In this document: one piece after another, positions 11,378-24,125 of the stretch
Position numbering within the stretch: position 1 is the first letter of the stretch
How the letters are laid out: every line of letters starts with the position of its first letter
Assembly (NCBI RefSeq): GCF_040958095.1
Contig: NC_091208.1
Span: 11,865,083-11,929,082, forward strand
Origin: Procambarus clarkii
Lineage: Eukaryota; Arthropoda; Malacostraca; Decapoda; Cambaridae
DNA length: 64,000 nt
Direction: 5' to 3'
Program-made: the position numbers and the translations under genes
Notes under the pieces: generated by a model
Told to the model about the DNA's origin: nothing
The model's database searches: none
What the model saw: the letters and a program-made list of their open reading frames with translations, nothing else

Positions 11378-11654
11378 GGTTAATTAACACTTGGCACTTG
11401 ACTGACTAAAATAATTAATAGCACGGCACTACACTTCACTTTAAATTGTCAAGACATTGAAAATTTGCATGGCCTCACTGCACAAACAAAATATTGGATG
11501 AATTACCTCCAAAATCGTGAAACGTAGGTTGCTTGTCACACAGGATGACTCTGGCATGTCATATTGCAAGTTTCTAAAACACACAGATTTCTAAGCACAC
11601 TGGTACCAAGGAAGGCAAGGTTAGATTAGCAAAAGTTAAATATATGTGGGAACA

Positions 11655-11683
11655 CTATCTCCTGGCCAGACTCCCAAAATCAC
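11655..11683 (-). promoter_or_regulatory. Gypsy-B primer-binding site region
   Basis: Just inside the LTR end, the minus strand reads TTTTGGGAGTCTGGCCAGGA. This resembles the Gypsy-A primer site TTGGGGGCCTGTGTCCGGGA and sits where a tRNA primer site is expected. It is imperfect, and the tRNA is not assigned. Confidence 0.5.
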
Positions 11684-12648
11684 TGTTACAAACCATACAT
11701 TAATGCTCGTGACACGTAACAGCAACAAAATATTGTAGTCTAGGGACATTTACCGATGCTGCAATCTCAAGGTGTGTCACTAGTATAATCCCATGGTTTT
11801 TACAGGCAAGAATTAAAATTAATCACCCCCTCAGGAATAAATAATCACATATTAAAATAAATGTGTATTAGAAATATACTTCAGTTAATTATCAATATTA
11901 TATACCAATCAACAGATTGGCAATCACATGTAAATCAAAATAAACTTATGTCTCCACAGACTAACATACTACAACAGAACATAATAGATATAATATAACA
12001 GCACTTATCTCCTAGAAGTGATTCTTCCTGTGTCCAAACAGTTACTAAATAATTTTCTCACGGCAGGAGCCGATCTCGCTTCTGCACAACATTTTGAGTG
12101 ACAGTTTTTAATTAATATAAATCTTACTTAAATGGAGCTATATAATGGGAATTAATTAACTAAATTAAGGTATGATCAGATTTACATGCATAAACAGAAG
12201 TAATGTAATTATTAATATAATAGTTATATATTTATAAAATAAAATGAAATTTCTGGCAACTGCCCAACCTAGCAGGAAATAATGTCCCACAATATTGCCG
12301 TCTAGATGAACAAATAATAACGGCTTCACACGGTCTTGCCACTAAGTGATCAGTACAAAAAATAACTTTCTCACGGGAAGGTGACTCGCTGACCACCACA
12401 AAAAATAATAATGGTTTCCCACGGTTCGGTCCACCCATTGATCATTGCCACAATATAACATATCAGAACACAGAAGTAAAGATATAAGCATAAAAGAACA
12501 TAAAGTACTGATATAATCATACAAGTAATGATATAATACATAAACACATACAATTAAAGATATAATATATAAGTACATACAAGTAATGATGCATGGAAAT
12601 AGTAATTATTTAATATTTATATACGTATCCAATAGGGGGTACGTAACA
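11684..12648 (-). repeat. Gypsy-B 5' LTR
   Basis: 965 bp. On the minus strand it begins TGTTACGTACCCCC (at 12648) and ends GGTTTGTAACA (at 11684), the usual TG...CA ends. It is AT-rich. The other LTR lies beyond the left edge, so neither the target duplication nor LTR divergence can be read. Confidence 0.75.
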
Positions 12649-13920
12649 GTGGACTTAGTGGTTTTCTGGTGTGTTGGTTGTTGTATAGTGGTGTTGAAGG
12701 TTGAAAAGTAGTAAAGGTTATATATATTGTGTTGGTTATATAGGTTGAGCACTTATATGGTGGCGGTGGTGGGTGTGTGATAATTGTATAGTTGGTCGTA
12801 CAGAACTGCTTGTGATTTCTAAGTGGCATTGAAGGTTGAATAGTGGTACTGTAGAGTAGTGTAATATGTGACTAGAACCGCGCGTGCCATCTGCCCAGGT
12901 GGCTCTCTTGAGAGCCAGCTGGGCAGGTGGCGCGCAGGTGTCTAGTCACAAAGGGTTTGGGGGAATTTTCCCGGAAGTTTGGCGCGTGTCGGACGCGTGT
13001 GAGCGTCCGGTGTTTGGGTATGCGGTCAGGAAAGATGGGAGGTCATGTTGTTGGGGGTGTAGGAGAGTATGTGTGGTATGTGGTAGAGTAAGAAATACAA
13101 GGATATGAGTGGAATATGTGGAAAGAGTAGTTAAATATGTATGAGTGTTTGCCGTAGACTTAATCCTGTGTGTAGATAATAGTTTTGATGATAGTAAGTA
13201 AGCTATGTAGAGGCTGAGTGTGAGGGGAGCCAACATAGTCGGTTATGTTGTTTGGGGTGGGGGAGGGGTGAGGGAGGGAGGGAAGGGTGAGGGGAGCTTC
13301 CCCTCGGCGTGAGTGTGTTTAGGCCCATTTGTGGTTTTAGACATCCATTATTTTCTTGGAGCTATGCACTCAGCCGTAAGTGGGAGAGGAGGAGGGTAGG
13401 AGAGAGCAGTGTCCAGCAGGAGGGATGTGGACCATTTACCCTTAATCGTTTTTTCAAGTCTATTTTCTTCGAGTTATGCAGCTGTGTTTGGAGATGATCC
13501 ATGAGGGTAATAGTTGGGCCATACATGGTAGGAAATGTGGAGGCGAAGGAGGATGAGAAAGAGAGAGCAGTCACTCTTAAGTTGTGAATGAGATGAGGCA
13601 ACAGTTGGTGGAGGTCTGTTTTATGTAACAATGTATGGTAGTGTATAGGTGACAGACCTGGACGGATGTGAACCATTACCCACTTACCCTCAAGCGTTTT
13701 TCAAAGTCTGCGGAGGGGTGTGTGTACTGCCCACTGATCAGAGGGTAACTGAAGAGCATTCCCAAGTAGCTGGTTATATCTTCCCCTCCCTGAGGGTACG
13801 CAATGACTGCCATTACTTCCTCAGACACGGGCGGAAGTGGCCGGGTATCCATTACCCACTGCGTTTAGTTAAGGAAAGGGAGATGTAGCTACGGTCAGCG
13901 ACTCCGTCTGTTCCACTTAC
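12649..13920. other. Unassigned non-coding region
   Basis: No convincing coding frame. The first 200 bp are GT-rich with repeated GGTTGAA-type words. Two related segments about 245 bp apart share a GGATGTG...CCATT...ACCCT...CGTTTTTCAA pattern (about 13422-13460 and 13665-13710), so part of this is an old duplicated repeat. A strong hairpin is listed separately. Confidence 0.5.
12869..12948. repeat. 80-bp hairpin-forming inverted repeat
   Basis: The left arm TGACTAGA..GCGCG..CCA.CTGCCCAG..GGCTCTC pairs with GAGAGCC..CTGGGCAG.TGG.GCGC...TCTAGTCA. The outer 8 bp and two inner blocks of 7-8 bp pair perfectly, with almost no loop. It could be a tiny foldback element or a cruciform; no flanking duplication was recognised. 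Confidence 0.8.
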
Positions 13921-13924
13921 CACC

Positions 13925-15290
<1,366 letters not shown>

Positions 15291-16489
15291 CTGTGATCAT
15301 TGAAATGTATGCATGTTTACTCAATCTCCATCACCTCTTCTTCCTACACCCATTACTGTTGTGCAGAGCTTGTATCACACAACGGCGTTATCATAGCAAG
15401 ACAATATCACAAAATGTTGATGACTCCTGAATGAATGAAACGGCAATCCGTCTCGTTAAGGTCTAACCTTCGTGGCAGTTTGAGACGTTGTGAGATGGAC
15501 GTGGTAGTGGGATGGCCTTACCCTCTCCCCATCCACCCCCACCAAACCCCTACCCCCCTCCCACCCCCCTTCCAAGCCCAAACCATCAAGCATCACTACA
15601 CCCTTCCCAGACCGGATGTTCTGTGCAAAGCCTTTAGTATTATTTCTGATCATATGTATAACCTTGTATCGCAATATGACCAACATGGTATCATCATTCT
15701 TTGCTCAAATAGCATTTTTTAAGAATATCCAGTCATAAGCTGGTCTTCAATCTTATTATTATAAAAAATCATAATTTGATGTAAACACAACTGCATGGGA
15801 TATACATAGCAGTCAGTGGTTTCTCTCTCTCTCTCTCTCCAGATCATTTAGTAGTTGGGGGAAAGTAACATCAATTCCTTTCTCCTGCCGCCGCTGTTCA
15901 CGTATCTTTTTTTCATTTCACTTAGACTGACAGCACACCAGAGGATTGACGACTAATGTCAATTTTCGAGCTCCCATCACTCTCACCCTTATAACCTTGT
16001 AAGGTAACACGACCAACATGATGACATCGTTCTTTGCCCAAATATCATTAATGTAACGTGACCAATATGGTAACTTCGTTCTTTGCCCAAATAGCATTTT
16101 AAGAGTAACGAGCAACTTTCTGTCCAATGTCTGAATAATGAAATGTAAACCATGTTTAGCCATTACATCCAAACACAATAAAAGGTTACCACAAGCTTGT
16201 TTAGTTCGTGTATCACATAACGTAACGTTTATTCAACAACTGGTAGACATAACATAATGTAGCTTCATATTCACTGTGGTAAAACAAACAAACATACACA
16301 TCACGGTCAGTCCTCGCTATACCTCAAACGCTTCGTTCATTCTCTCTCCCTTAGGTGAGCAATGTTCCACACATACAAATTCCAAGCAAAGTAAACATAT
16401 ATAAGACAATGTGGAAAAACATAGTCTTGATACTATTATTAAATTGACTTGTTCATTATCCCCGAGTTCAAGGCTGTCTCTTAAGACCT
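15291..16489. other. Diverged tandem-family remnants
   Basis: No gene seen. Words such as GCCCAAATA(T/G)CAT, CCATGTTTAGCCATTACATCC and TAACGTAACG recur and match the clearer ~140-bp array that follows, so this is probably an older part of the same family. It contains a short CT tract (about 15822-15839) and a diverged CT-module copy (16345-16470). Confidence 0.55.
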
Positions 16490-17960
16490 ACATCGTCCAA
16501 ATGTAAACACCAATCGATGAGAATAAGACCGGATGAGTCGATAGTGAAATAGCTCTGGGCTATGTCTATTTTCAGTTCTTGTAACACAGTCAATGTAGCG
16601 TAATGGGAAAACAGACTTTCTACTGCCTACATAAATAGCATTTGAAAATGTATGCAAGTCTAGACAATCTCCTATAACCCTTACATTCTAAACACAAATA
16701 AAATATTAGCACACGCTTGCATCGCATTATATCATCATTAAGTAACGTGGAGATCATCTTTCTGGCTGTTGTCCGAATATCATTATTGAAATGTGAACCC
16801 CATTTAGCCAAACACAATATCTCCATTACATCTCATAGCATATAAATATTACGGTCTGCAAGCTTTAGCCCTCTGTAACACAATGTAACGTAACGTAACG
16901 TGACGCAAATCAACTTTTTGCAGTCCCAAATGTCATTTTGAAACGAAAAGTGAGGCTTAGTCCATCTCCATTACATCTCTTACCATATAAATATTGGTGT
17001 CTACCAGTTTTAGACCCTGTAACACATTGTAACGTAACATGGAAGTCATCAAATTTCTACAGACCAAATAACATTTTTAAATGAAAGTATGACTTAGTCC
17101 ATCTCCATTACATCTCTTACCATATAAATATGGGTGTCTGAAAGTTTTAGACCCTGTAACACATTGTAACGTAACGTGGAAATCATCAAATTTCTACAGA
17201 CCAAATAACATTTTTAAATGAAAGTATGACTTAATCCATCTCCATTACATCTCTTACCATATAAATATTGGCGTCTACCAGTTTTAGCCCTCTGTAACAC
17301 AATGTAACGTAACGTAACGTAACGCAAATCAACTTTTTGCAGTCCAAAATGTCATTTTTAAATGAAAGTATGACTTAGTCCATCTCCATTACATCTCCTA
17401 CCATATGAATATTACGGTCTACCAGTTTTAGCCCTCTGTAACACAATGTAACATAACGTGGAAAATCAACTTTGTCTGATGACCAAATAACATTTTTAAA
17501 TCAAAGTATGACTTAGTCCATCTCCGTTACATCTCATACCATATAAATATTACGGTCTGCAAGTTTTAGACCTCTGTAACATATTGTAACGTAATGCATA
17601 TCAACTTTCTGCAGTCCAAATAACATTATGAAAGTATGACTTAGGCCATCTCCATTACATCTCTTACCATATAAATATTGGTGTCTACCAGTTTTAGCCC
17701 TCTGTAACACAATGTAACGTAACATAACGTAACGTAACGCAAATCAACTTTTTGCAGTCCAAAATGTCATTTTTAAATGAAAGTATGACTTAGCAATTCT
17801 CCATTACATCTCTTACCATATAAATATTAGTGTCTACCAGTTTTAGCCTCTGTAACACATTGTAACGTAACGTGGAAAATCAACTTTGTCGGATGACCAA
17901 ATAACATTATTGAAAATGTCATCCATGTTTAGCCATTACATCCAAACACAAAGAAAAATA
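16490..17960. repeat. ~140-bp tandem repeat array
   Basis: The block CCATCTCCATTACATCTC recurs with starts near 16961, 17098, 17235, 17379, 17517, 17645 and 17797, a spacing of about 128-152 bp. Each monomer also carries GTTTTAG(A/C)CCTCTGTAACACA, a variable run of TAACG, and CCAAATAACATTTTTAAATG. TAACG copy number varies between monomers and explains most of the length differences. About ten monomers are visible, the outer ones diverged. Confidence 0.9.
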
Positions 17961-18740
17961 TTACCGTTTTTCTTGAGAAACTTATATGTGGAGATCATAT
18001 CTCCAGAGTCCACACAAATAACCCACACCAACCCACTTCCATTTTGAGAAAGAGAGAGAAGGCAAACATAGCTTGCAGCTAGTCAAAACTTAACATAACA
18101 GATATGATTTCACAGAGTTTTTAACCTTTGCCAGTTTTTCAATGTTTTCTCTTCACTTGTGCTAAGTGAGTCAGACAAAATGTGACATTTCATTATTAGC
18201 CAGGCAATACGCTATTAGCTAGATAGTCAAAACATATAACAAGCATTATTTCACAGAAATTTTTTCTAGCAAATATGCTTCCTTTTAGCAGTTCAACACA
18301 TCAAACACCAGCAGTCCGCGAAATTCCCTTTAGTCAATAATCATCCTTTACAGTATTTCTTGACTAAAATAGCACTCCAAAACATAAGTGGTCATTTTTA
18401 TTCTCACTGACGTACTATAGTCAATAATGAGTTTCGCAGAGTGACAAGTTATGCATAGTGACGAGATTTCACGGTGAGCATAGTTTAAGAGAGTTCACAC
18501 TGTATTAATTACGGTCATGGATATGTTATGTTATGTTTATGAAGATCATTACTTCTTATTTTTAAAATTTTTCTTGCCCACAGCTTTTCAGTCTTCTCAT
18601 ATTCTTTTCAAATAAAGTTTGCTTACTGTTTTCCAGTAGAATGGCTTCACATTACATATATTAATCAATTTTCAAATTCAGTTCAATTTCTTTTCAATAT
18701 CACAGCTTTGTTGTCCCCCTGCCAGTATCTAGTTCAAGAC
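17961..18740. other. AT-rich non-coding spacer
   Basis: No gene or recognisable element. Two loosely related blocks with AGTCAAAAC...AACA...ATTTCACAGA (about 18077-18117 and 18225-18257) suggest an old local duplication. Confidence 0.5.
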
Positions 18741-19650
18741 CTCTTATTATCAATGTCATTAATACTGCTATCATCAACCATGTATTGGATGTCTCAGACA
18801 ATCAGTTAACAACTTAGTAAGTGTTTAATGAAAGTGAGAATCACTTCATGTGCGCTCATTTTAGTTTAGTTTAAAGTTTTCCATCTTGAATTAATACTAC
18901 TATCACCAACTATGTATTGGATAGCTCAGGCATTCAGTTAACAACTCAGTAAGTGAAAATCACTTCATGTGAGCTCATTTTTAGTTTAGGATAAGGTTTT
19001 TCCATCGTGAAATGCTATTATCATTAACCAGGTATTGGGTGGCTCTACCATTCAGTTTACAACTCAGTAACTGTTTACTGAACATTGATATCCCTCCATG
19101 CGACCTCATTTTTAGTTTAAAGTTTCTCCATCGTAAAAAAAAATAAAATATTACTATCACAAACCATGTATTGGGTGGCTCAACCATTCAGTTTACAACT
19201 CAGTAACTGTTTACTGAACGTAGATATCCCTCCATATGACCTCATTTTTTAGTTTAAAGTTTCTCCATCGTAAATAAAAAATAAAATATTACTATCACAA
19301 ACCTTGTATTGGCCGGCTCCGGCATTCAGTTTACTACTCAGTAAGTGTTTACTGAATGCAAAATCGCTACATGTGTGGTCATTTAGTTTAAAGTTTCTCA
19401 ATCTTAAAATATTACTATCATCATCAACTATGCATTGGCTGGCTTAGTCTTTCAGTTTACAACTCAGTGAGTGTTAACTGAACGTGGAAATTATCACATG
19501 TGTGAGCATTTAGTTTAGTTTTAAGTTTCACAATCTTAAATTAAATACTATCATCAACCCCGTGTTGGGCTGTCGGGCATTCAGTTATCCACTCGGTAAG
19601 TGTTTACTGAACGTTGAAATCATTTCCTAGGTGCCCATTTTTTACTTGAA
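18741..19650. repeat. ~130-bp tandem repeat array
   Basis: Seven monomers carry TATTGG(G/A)...CATTCAGTT.ACAACTCAGTAA(G/C)TGTTTACTGAA followed by a block ending CTCATTTTTAGTTTAAAGTTTC(T/A)CCATC. The TATTGG starts lie near 18784, 18914, 19034, 19168, 19308, 19432 and 19564. It shares no obvious monomer sequence with the ~140-bp array. Confidence 0.88.
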
Positions 19651-19660
19651 CCCGTCTCCA

Positions 19661-19717
19661 CTCCAAACCGGACCTGAGGTCCAAGTCGGGACCCTAGGTC
19701 CTGACTGGTTTGGAGTT
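19661..19717. repeat. Inverted repeat before the 20-bp array
   Basis: CTCCAAACC...CCTGAGGTCC is followed by GGACCCTAGGTCC...GGTTTGGAG. The outer 9 bp pair perfectly and the inner arms imperfectly. It forms a hairpin directly before the 20-bp array. Confidence 0.75.
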
Positions 19718-19734
19718 ATCTGTTATGTAATGTA

Positions 19735-20020
19735 CAGAACTGTACGGTAATGTACAGTATAGTAATGTACTGTATATTTCAGTATGGTGCTGTACATTTC
19801 AGTACGGTGCTGTACATTTCAGTACGGTGCTGTACATTTCAGTATGGGGCAGTACATTTCAGTATGGTGCTGTACATTTCAGTACGGTGCTGTACATTTC
19901 AGTACGGTACTGTACATTTCAGTACAGTACTGTACATTTCAGCATGGTGCTGTACATTTCAGCATGGTGCTGTACATTTCAGCACGGTGCTGTACATTTC
20001 AGTACAGTACTGTACATTTT
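19735..20020. repeat. 20-bp tandem array
   Basis: About 12-13 copies of CAGTACGGTGCTGTACATTT with few variants, preceded by looser copies from about 19735. The unit contains GTAC...GTAC blocks; the variant CAGTACAGTACTGTAC is palindromic. Three units equal 60 bp, so an artificial 20-residue protein repeat appears in every plus-strand frame. It is not a gene. Confidence 0.95.
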
Positions 20021-21304
20021 GTGGGAAATTTTTACTCACTATATCTATATTATTATCTAAGAAATGTATTATTTTTATATCATATCTAAACCATAACAAA
20101 ATGATATCAAAATCATATCAGAGTCACTAGAGATTCATTATACATCTGGATCCTACAAGACAATGCCACCTATGATCGCATAGGGCCATAGGGCCCTTGG
20201 TTGCCTACGTGACTTTGTGCATGATTTCTCAAGGATCCAGAAGCTTCTAGAAGGATTTATTAATTAAAAAACTATTGGAACAATTGAATCGATTTCAAGT
20301 AGAGATTAAATCAAATCATTAATAAGAATCAATAGTACTATCCAGTACTACTTAAAAATCTTTATATCCTATATCTAATTATATTATAATCACATCTTAT
20401 CTCAATCATATGTCTAGACAGTAAAAATAATCAATCAATATTCATTGAAGGCTACCTCTCTCAGGGAGCATGGGAAGGACGATGGCTGGGAGAGAAGCGC
20501 CCACCATGTCCCGAGGCAGAACGCATGTGTTTACAAAACAGTGGAAACGTGTGAAGTGGCCTTGCGAATGATTATTCTGCTTAGGACACCTTATCCAATT
20601 ATCTTTATCACCAGTGATTACTCTCTAGAACTGGGGGAGTACCTGCACAATATATCTACAAGGAAAACATCCTAGAACATATCTAAATAAGTGTAGAGTG
20701 GAGCACACAAGGTATCACTGTCTCCACCTCCATCATCACTAATCTAACCTATTGCAACCACAATTAGGGGCATAATCAATTAGCAATGCTACTAGAACAT
20801 TATACAGCAAAGCTGTGTATAAAATATCGTGCCTAAACTCGACAAGAGAGTTATCTGGTCTGGCACACATGTCAGACAGGTACCCAGCATTCAGAGAAGT
20901 ATATTGAATGTTATTTAGTGTATTAAGTGGCCAATTGTATGCTTGTATAACTTTAATATATCCAATAAGTCTGTCTGTCGGTTACAGGGTGAGGCAACAC
21001 CTCATATTTCAGTAAGTTTATTAATATTGCAGCGACTGAATCTTTTCCAGAACCCCCAGGCACTCATGAGGGTCACTGCCTCATAAGAACCCCTAGTCTG
21101 GGAAGAGTTTCAGTCGCTCTGACTGAACCTCTTCATATAAATTGAATATATCTGTATATATACTTGAACATATAGATTAAGTTAACTATTGCTTGCTTAG
21201 TTATCTTTAATTTATAATATAAGTTTAACCTATTGAATATAATCTTTAGTACTTAGTTAATTAGTACCTAGACCACATTTAAGGTCATTTAATATCTTAC
21301 TTCC
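20021..21304. other. AT-rich non-coding region with one hairpin
   Basis: No supported gene; the longest frames are under 80 codons without recognisable motifs. An imperfect hairpin lies at 21030-21119 (AGCGACTGAATCTTTTCCAG against CTGGGAAGAGTTTCAGTCGCT). Otherwise AT-rich unique-looking sequence. Confidence 0.5.
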
Positions 21305-23283
21305 ACAATTTAACACTTTCGCTCACCGAGCACGGGACCTTCCCTCTACCCCAGGTGGGCTTGGGTGTTCCGCTGGAGCGCGAGAGAGAGCGCGGTAAAT
21401 TTTGAAAAGTGTATAATCTTTTGAACTTTGTCAGCTCAATTCTCGTCCTAAGATATTCAATTTGGTATCAATGTGTACGCAATAGATTTCTCTACAGGAC
21501 TATATGCATATAAACTCCAAAAGCCCGGCTTACCATCCGCAACTAACAGAGAGAGTGAGAGAAAGTTACGTGGGAGTGCACAAGAGTGATAAAATGTTTA
21601 CACTCTTTTCAGTTTTGTCAACTCAATTCTCGTCCTAGGTCTTTCATTTTGGTATCAATGTGTTCGCAATAGAATTCCCAACAGGCCTATATGCATATAA
21701 TATAAAGACAGCGATCTCCACCAGCCGAAATGATGAAAACAGGATGGGGGTACAAGAAAGAGAGTGCTGCACCACCCCAAGGCGCTTCTCATTATGGAAA
21801 GTGTACAGTGGCACCTCGACATACGATTGCCCCTACTTACGATAATTTCGAGTTACGATGTAAATTTCATCGAAAAATGCGACTCGACATCCGATGCTGT
21901 CGTCGACTTCCGATATTTGTTGGTACACGTTCAGGTCGACTGAGCGAGTGGTTCCCGGTCACGCGGCCAATCTGCCTCAGTTTACTACAGCTGCCCACTT
22001 AGTGACGATCGCGCCTATAAGAAATTCTGCTTTTGTGGTGATTTTTTGCATTTTGAACATTAAAGTAATTATTATATATCACGCCATGAGTCCCAGGAAA
22101 GTTAGTGGTAAGACTCAACATATGAAAACCAATATAAGGATAACCGTAGAGCAGAAATAAGAGTACAGAATGTCTCTTCCTCAACAATTAAGAAAATGTG
22201 TGCAGCATGGGAACTGCAAACCTTTGCTGAAACGACTCACCCAAATCAAGCTGCAGTAGGTCATTGCCTTAACTTGTTCAATGACACTGTGATGCAAACA
22301 CTACAGACAAATGTTAAAACGAATGGAAAAACAAATGTCTCTTAACAAATTTGTAGTGAGACAAACAAGCACTGAACCACAACCAGGTCCTAGTGGTGTT
22401 CAGGCGAAACGTAGGAGAGAGTACCCCAGAGAAAATATCACTGCCTGATGTGATAATGGATGGGGACTCCCCTTCCAAACAGTAACAACTCTCCTCCTCC
22501 TCCCCCCCTCATCACCATCTTCCATACGCCACCAAGAGCCCTCCATAAAGGTAAAAGAAACTTAGGCACTGTATTGTAGTTAGAAAAAACATTGTATTCA
22601 GTATAAAATGTATTTGTATGTTAATATTTTGGAGGGTGGGGAACGGATTAATTCAATTCCCTTTATTTCTTTTGGGAAAAATCGCTTTGACTTACGATCC
22701 GTCTCTGGGAACGGATTAGCATCGTAAGTCGATTGTGTTTGCAATAGAATTCTCTACAGGACTAAATGCATATAAAGCCCAAAAACCCGGCGAGAAAGTG
22801 AAAAAGTGACAGCATGTTACCCGGGAGCGAGCCAGAGCAATAAATGTGTACACTCTCTTCACTTTGGACATCTCAATTCCCGTCTTAAGTCTTTCATTTT
22901 AGTGTAATTGTCTTAGCAATAGAATTCCTTACAGGAGTATGCAAATATAAAGTCCAAAAGCCCGTCGTACCATCCACAACAAGGAGGAAAAGTGACATCG
23001 TTACCTTCGTGAACGCTAATAAAGAGCAATAAAATGGGTATTCTGTTTTCAACTTTGTTTCCTGAATTCTGGTCCTAGGACTTTCATTTTGGTATCAATG
23101 TATTCACAATGAAATTCCTTACAAGAGTATATGCATATAATGTCCAAAACCGCAGCAAGACCTTCCCGAAAAAAACTCTACTGTTGCCGCTCGGAGGACT
23201 CAATGCTGAGTCCTCGCTGGACTTTCCCCTATTTTACAGAGGACTCAATGCTGAGTCGTCGCCGGGCGAAAGTGTTAAATTGT
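21305..23283. repeat. ~180-bp tandem array bounded by 18-bp inverted repeats
   Basis: ACAATTTAACACTTTCGC at 21305-21322 is exactly inverted at 23266-23283. Between them, about five monomers share TCAATTCTCGTCCTA, CATTTTGGTATCAATGTGT, GCAATAGAATTC and ATGCATATAA. Matching points lie near 21459, 21648, 22737, 22910 and 23091. The third spacing is inflated by a Tigger remnant (21806-22732). The last part holds two copies of GGACTCAATGCTGAGTC. This could be a non-autonomous transposon carrying tandem repeats. Confidence 0.75.
21806..22732 (+). mobile_element. Tigger/pogo-like transposon remnant (internally deleted)
   Basis: The left terminal repeat begins CAGTGGCACCTCGACATACG after a TA at 21804-21805. 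The right end (...GGATTAGCATCGTAAGTCGA) is its inverted counterpart but lacks the last ~11 bp. Inside, a possible transposase start at 22086 (MSPRKVSGK, broken by a stop at 22158) and a C-terminal-like remnant (SLNKFVVRQTS ... GPSG and DGDSPSKQ, about 22322-22486) resemble Tigger transposases. The DDE core is absent, so this copy is non-autonomous. It sits inside one monomer of the ~180-bp array and is younger than it. Confidence 0.75.
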
Positions 23284-23878
23284 TGTGTTATTAGTATAAG
23301 AATATATTGGCTGTTAATAGTTATGGTGCTAGGCTGGACAATGTACATGTTTAAATCCCTGATTTAAACAGAACCAGTGTTCAGTCATAGAACAGAATTT
23401 ATTAAAATCTTATCCTTGTATTAAAAATACAAGCTGATGGGAGATAATTGCCTGCAGGTGGATTATGGAGCTTCAATCAACCTCTTCATTCACCCCCACC
23501 TGCCCCTTACAGCCCACAGTCTGTCATTAGTAAAAGAGGATCAAGGATTTACTACCCTAGCTAGAGACTTTAGTTGAATTAATTTTGCATACAGTAAATT
23601 TTTAATTTTAGTACAGTACAAGTCCCCATTAGTTCTCCTATCATATCAATCCCGGCAGTTTTCCGCTCATTTATGGTCATTTGAACCTAGATGATTATTC
23701 CAGTTAACTATGACCAATTTATGGTCGTTTGAACCTAGATGGTTATGTCAATACAACTCAGACCATATATATGGTCCTTCGTTTACCGAATATTTCAATA
23801 GCAAAATACATAAGAAACTTCTTGATTTTCCATTGGAATAATTTTTACATATTATAGCCTAACCCTAAAAGTATAGAG
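23284..23878. other. AT-rich spacer with a short duplicated block
   Basis: No gene seen. TTATGGTC(A/G)TTTGAACCTAGATG occurs twice, about 50 bp apart (23664-23735). Confidence 0.5.
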
Positions 23879-24125
23879 AGCCGGTGGCTGAGCTGACAAA
23901 ACCACAGGATGCGTGATCCTGTGGTCCTGAGTTCGATCCCGGGCGCCTCAGAGAAACAATGGGCAGAGTTTCTCTCACCCTGATGCCCCTGTTACCTAGC
24001 AGTAAATAGGTACCTGGGAGTTAGTCAGCTGTCACGGGCAGCTTCCTAGAGGTGGAGGCCTGGTCGAGGACTGGGTTGCAGGGACACTAAAAAGCCCCAA
24101 AATCGTCTTAATTAAGATAACCTAG
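23879..24125 (+). mobile_element. tRNA-derived SINE, copy 1
   Basis: The head is tRNA-like: an A-box-like GGTGGCTGAGCTGA, an anticodon-arm-like stem CAGGA/TCCTG with a 7-nt loop, and a B-box-like GAGTTCGATCCC. The body includes TGCTGCTAGGTAACAG-like sequence (here CTGTTACCTAGCAGTAAATAGGTACC). The tail is GGGACACTAAAAAGCCCC...AAGATAACC. Copy 2 (55480-55735, minus) has the same head-body-tail order. SINEs are transcribed by RNA polymerase III and depend on a LINE for retrotransposition. Confidence 0.85.

Larger units (their letters stand above)
1..12648 (-). mobile_element. Gypsy-B: Ty3/Gypsy LTR retrotransposon, integrase before RT, interrupted
   Basis: Read on the minus strand, this element has an LTR (12648-11684), a leader with a primer-binding-like site, gag, protease and integrase, and leaves the window at position 1 before any RT is reached. 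Its integrase is interrupted by Gypsy-A (419-8924). Joining the two flanks restores a continuous match to the spacer between the integrase zinc finger and core. Protease and integrase lie in one frame broken only by a stop at 9549-9551, with no RT between them, so the order is gag-PR-INT as in Gmr1-type Gypsy elements. The RT and the other LTR should lie left of the window. Confidence 0.85.

Noticed and set aside
19750..20130. Three overlapping Cys/Phe/Tyr-rich ORFs of 77-126 codons
   Set aside because: Caused by a 20-bp tandem repeat whose 60-bp triplet keeps frames open; no start context or domain.
20445..20675. 76-codon ORF in the AT-rich region
   Set aside because: No recognisable motif, repeat or context; its length is expected by chance.
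23879..23950. Possible functional tRNA gene
   Set aside because: A/B-box-like sequence exists, but the acceptor arms do not pair cleanly and the tRNA-like head is fused to a SINE body and tail seen again at 55480-55735.
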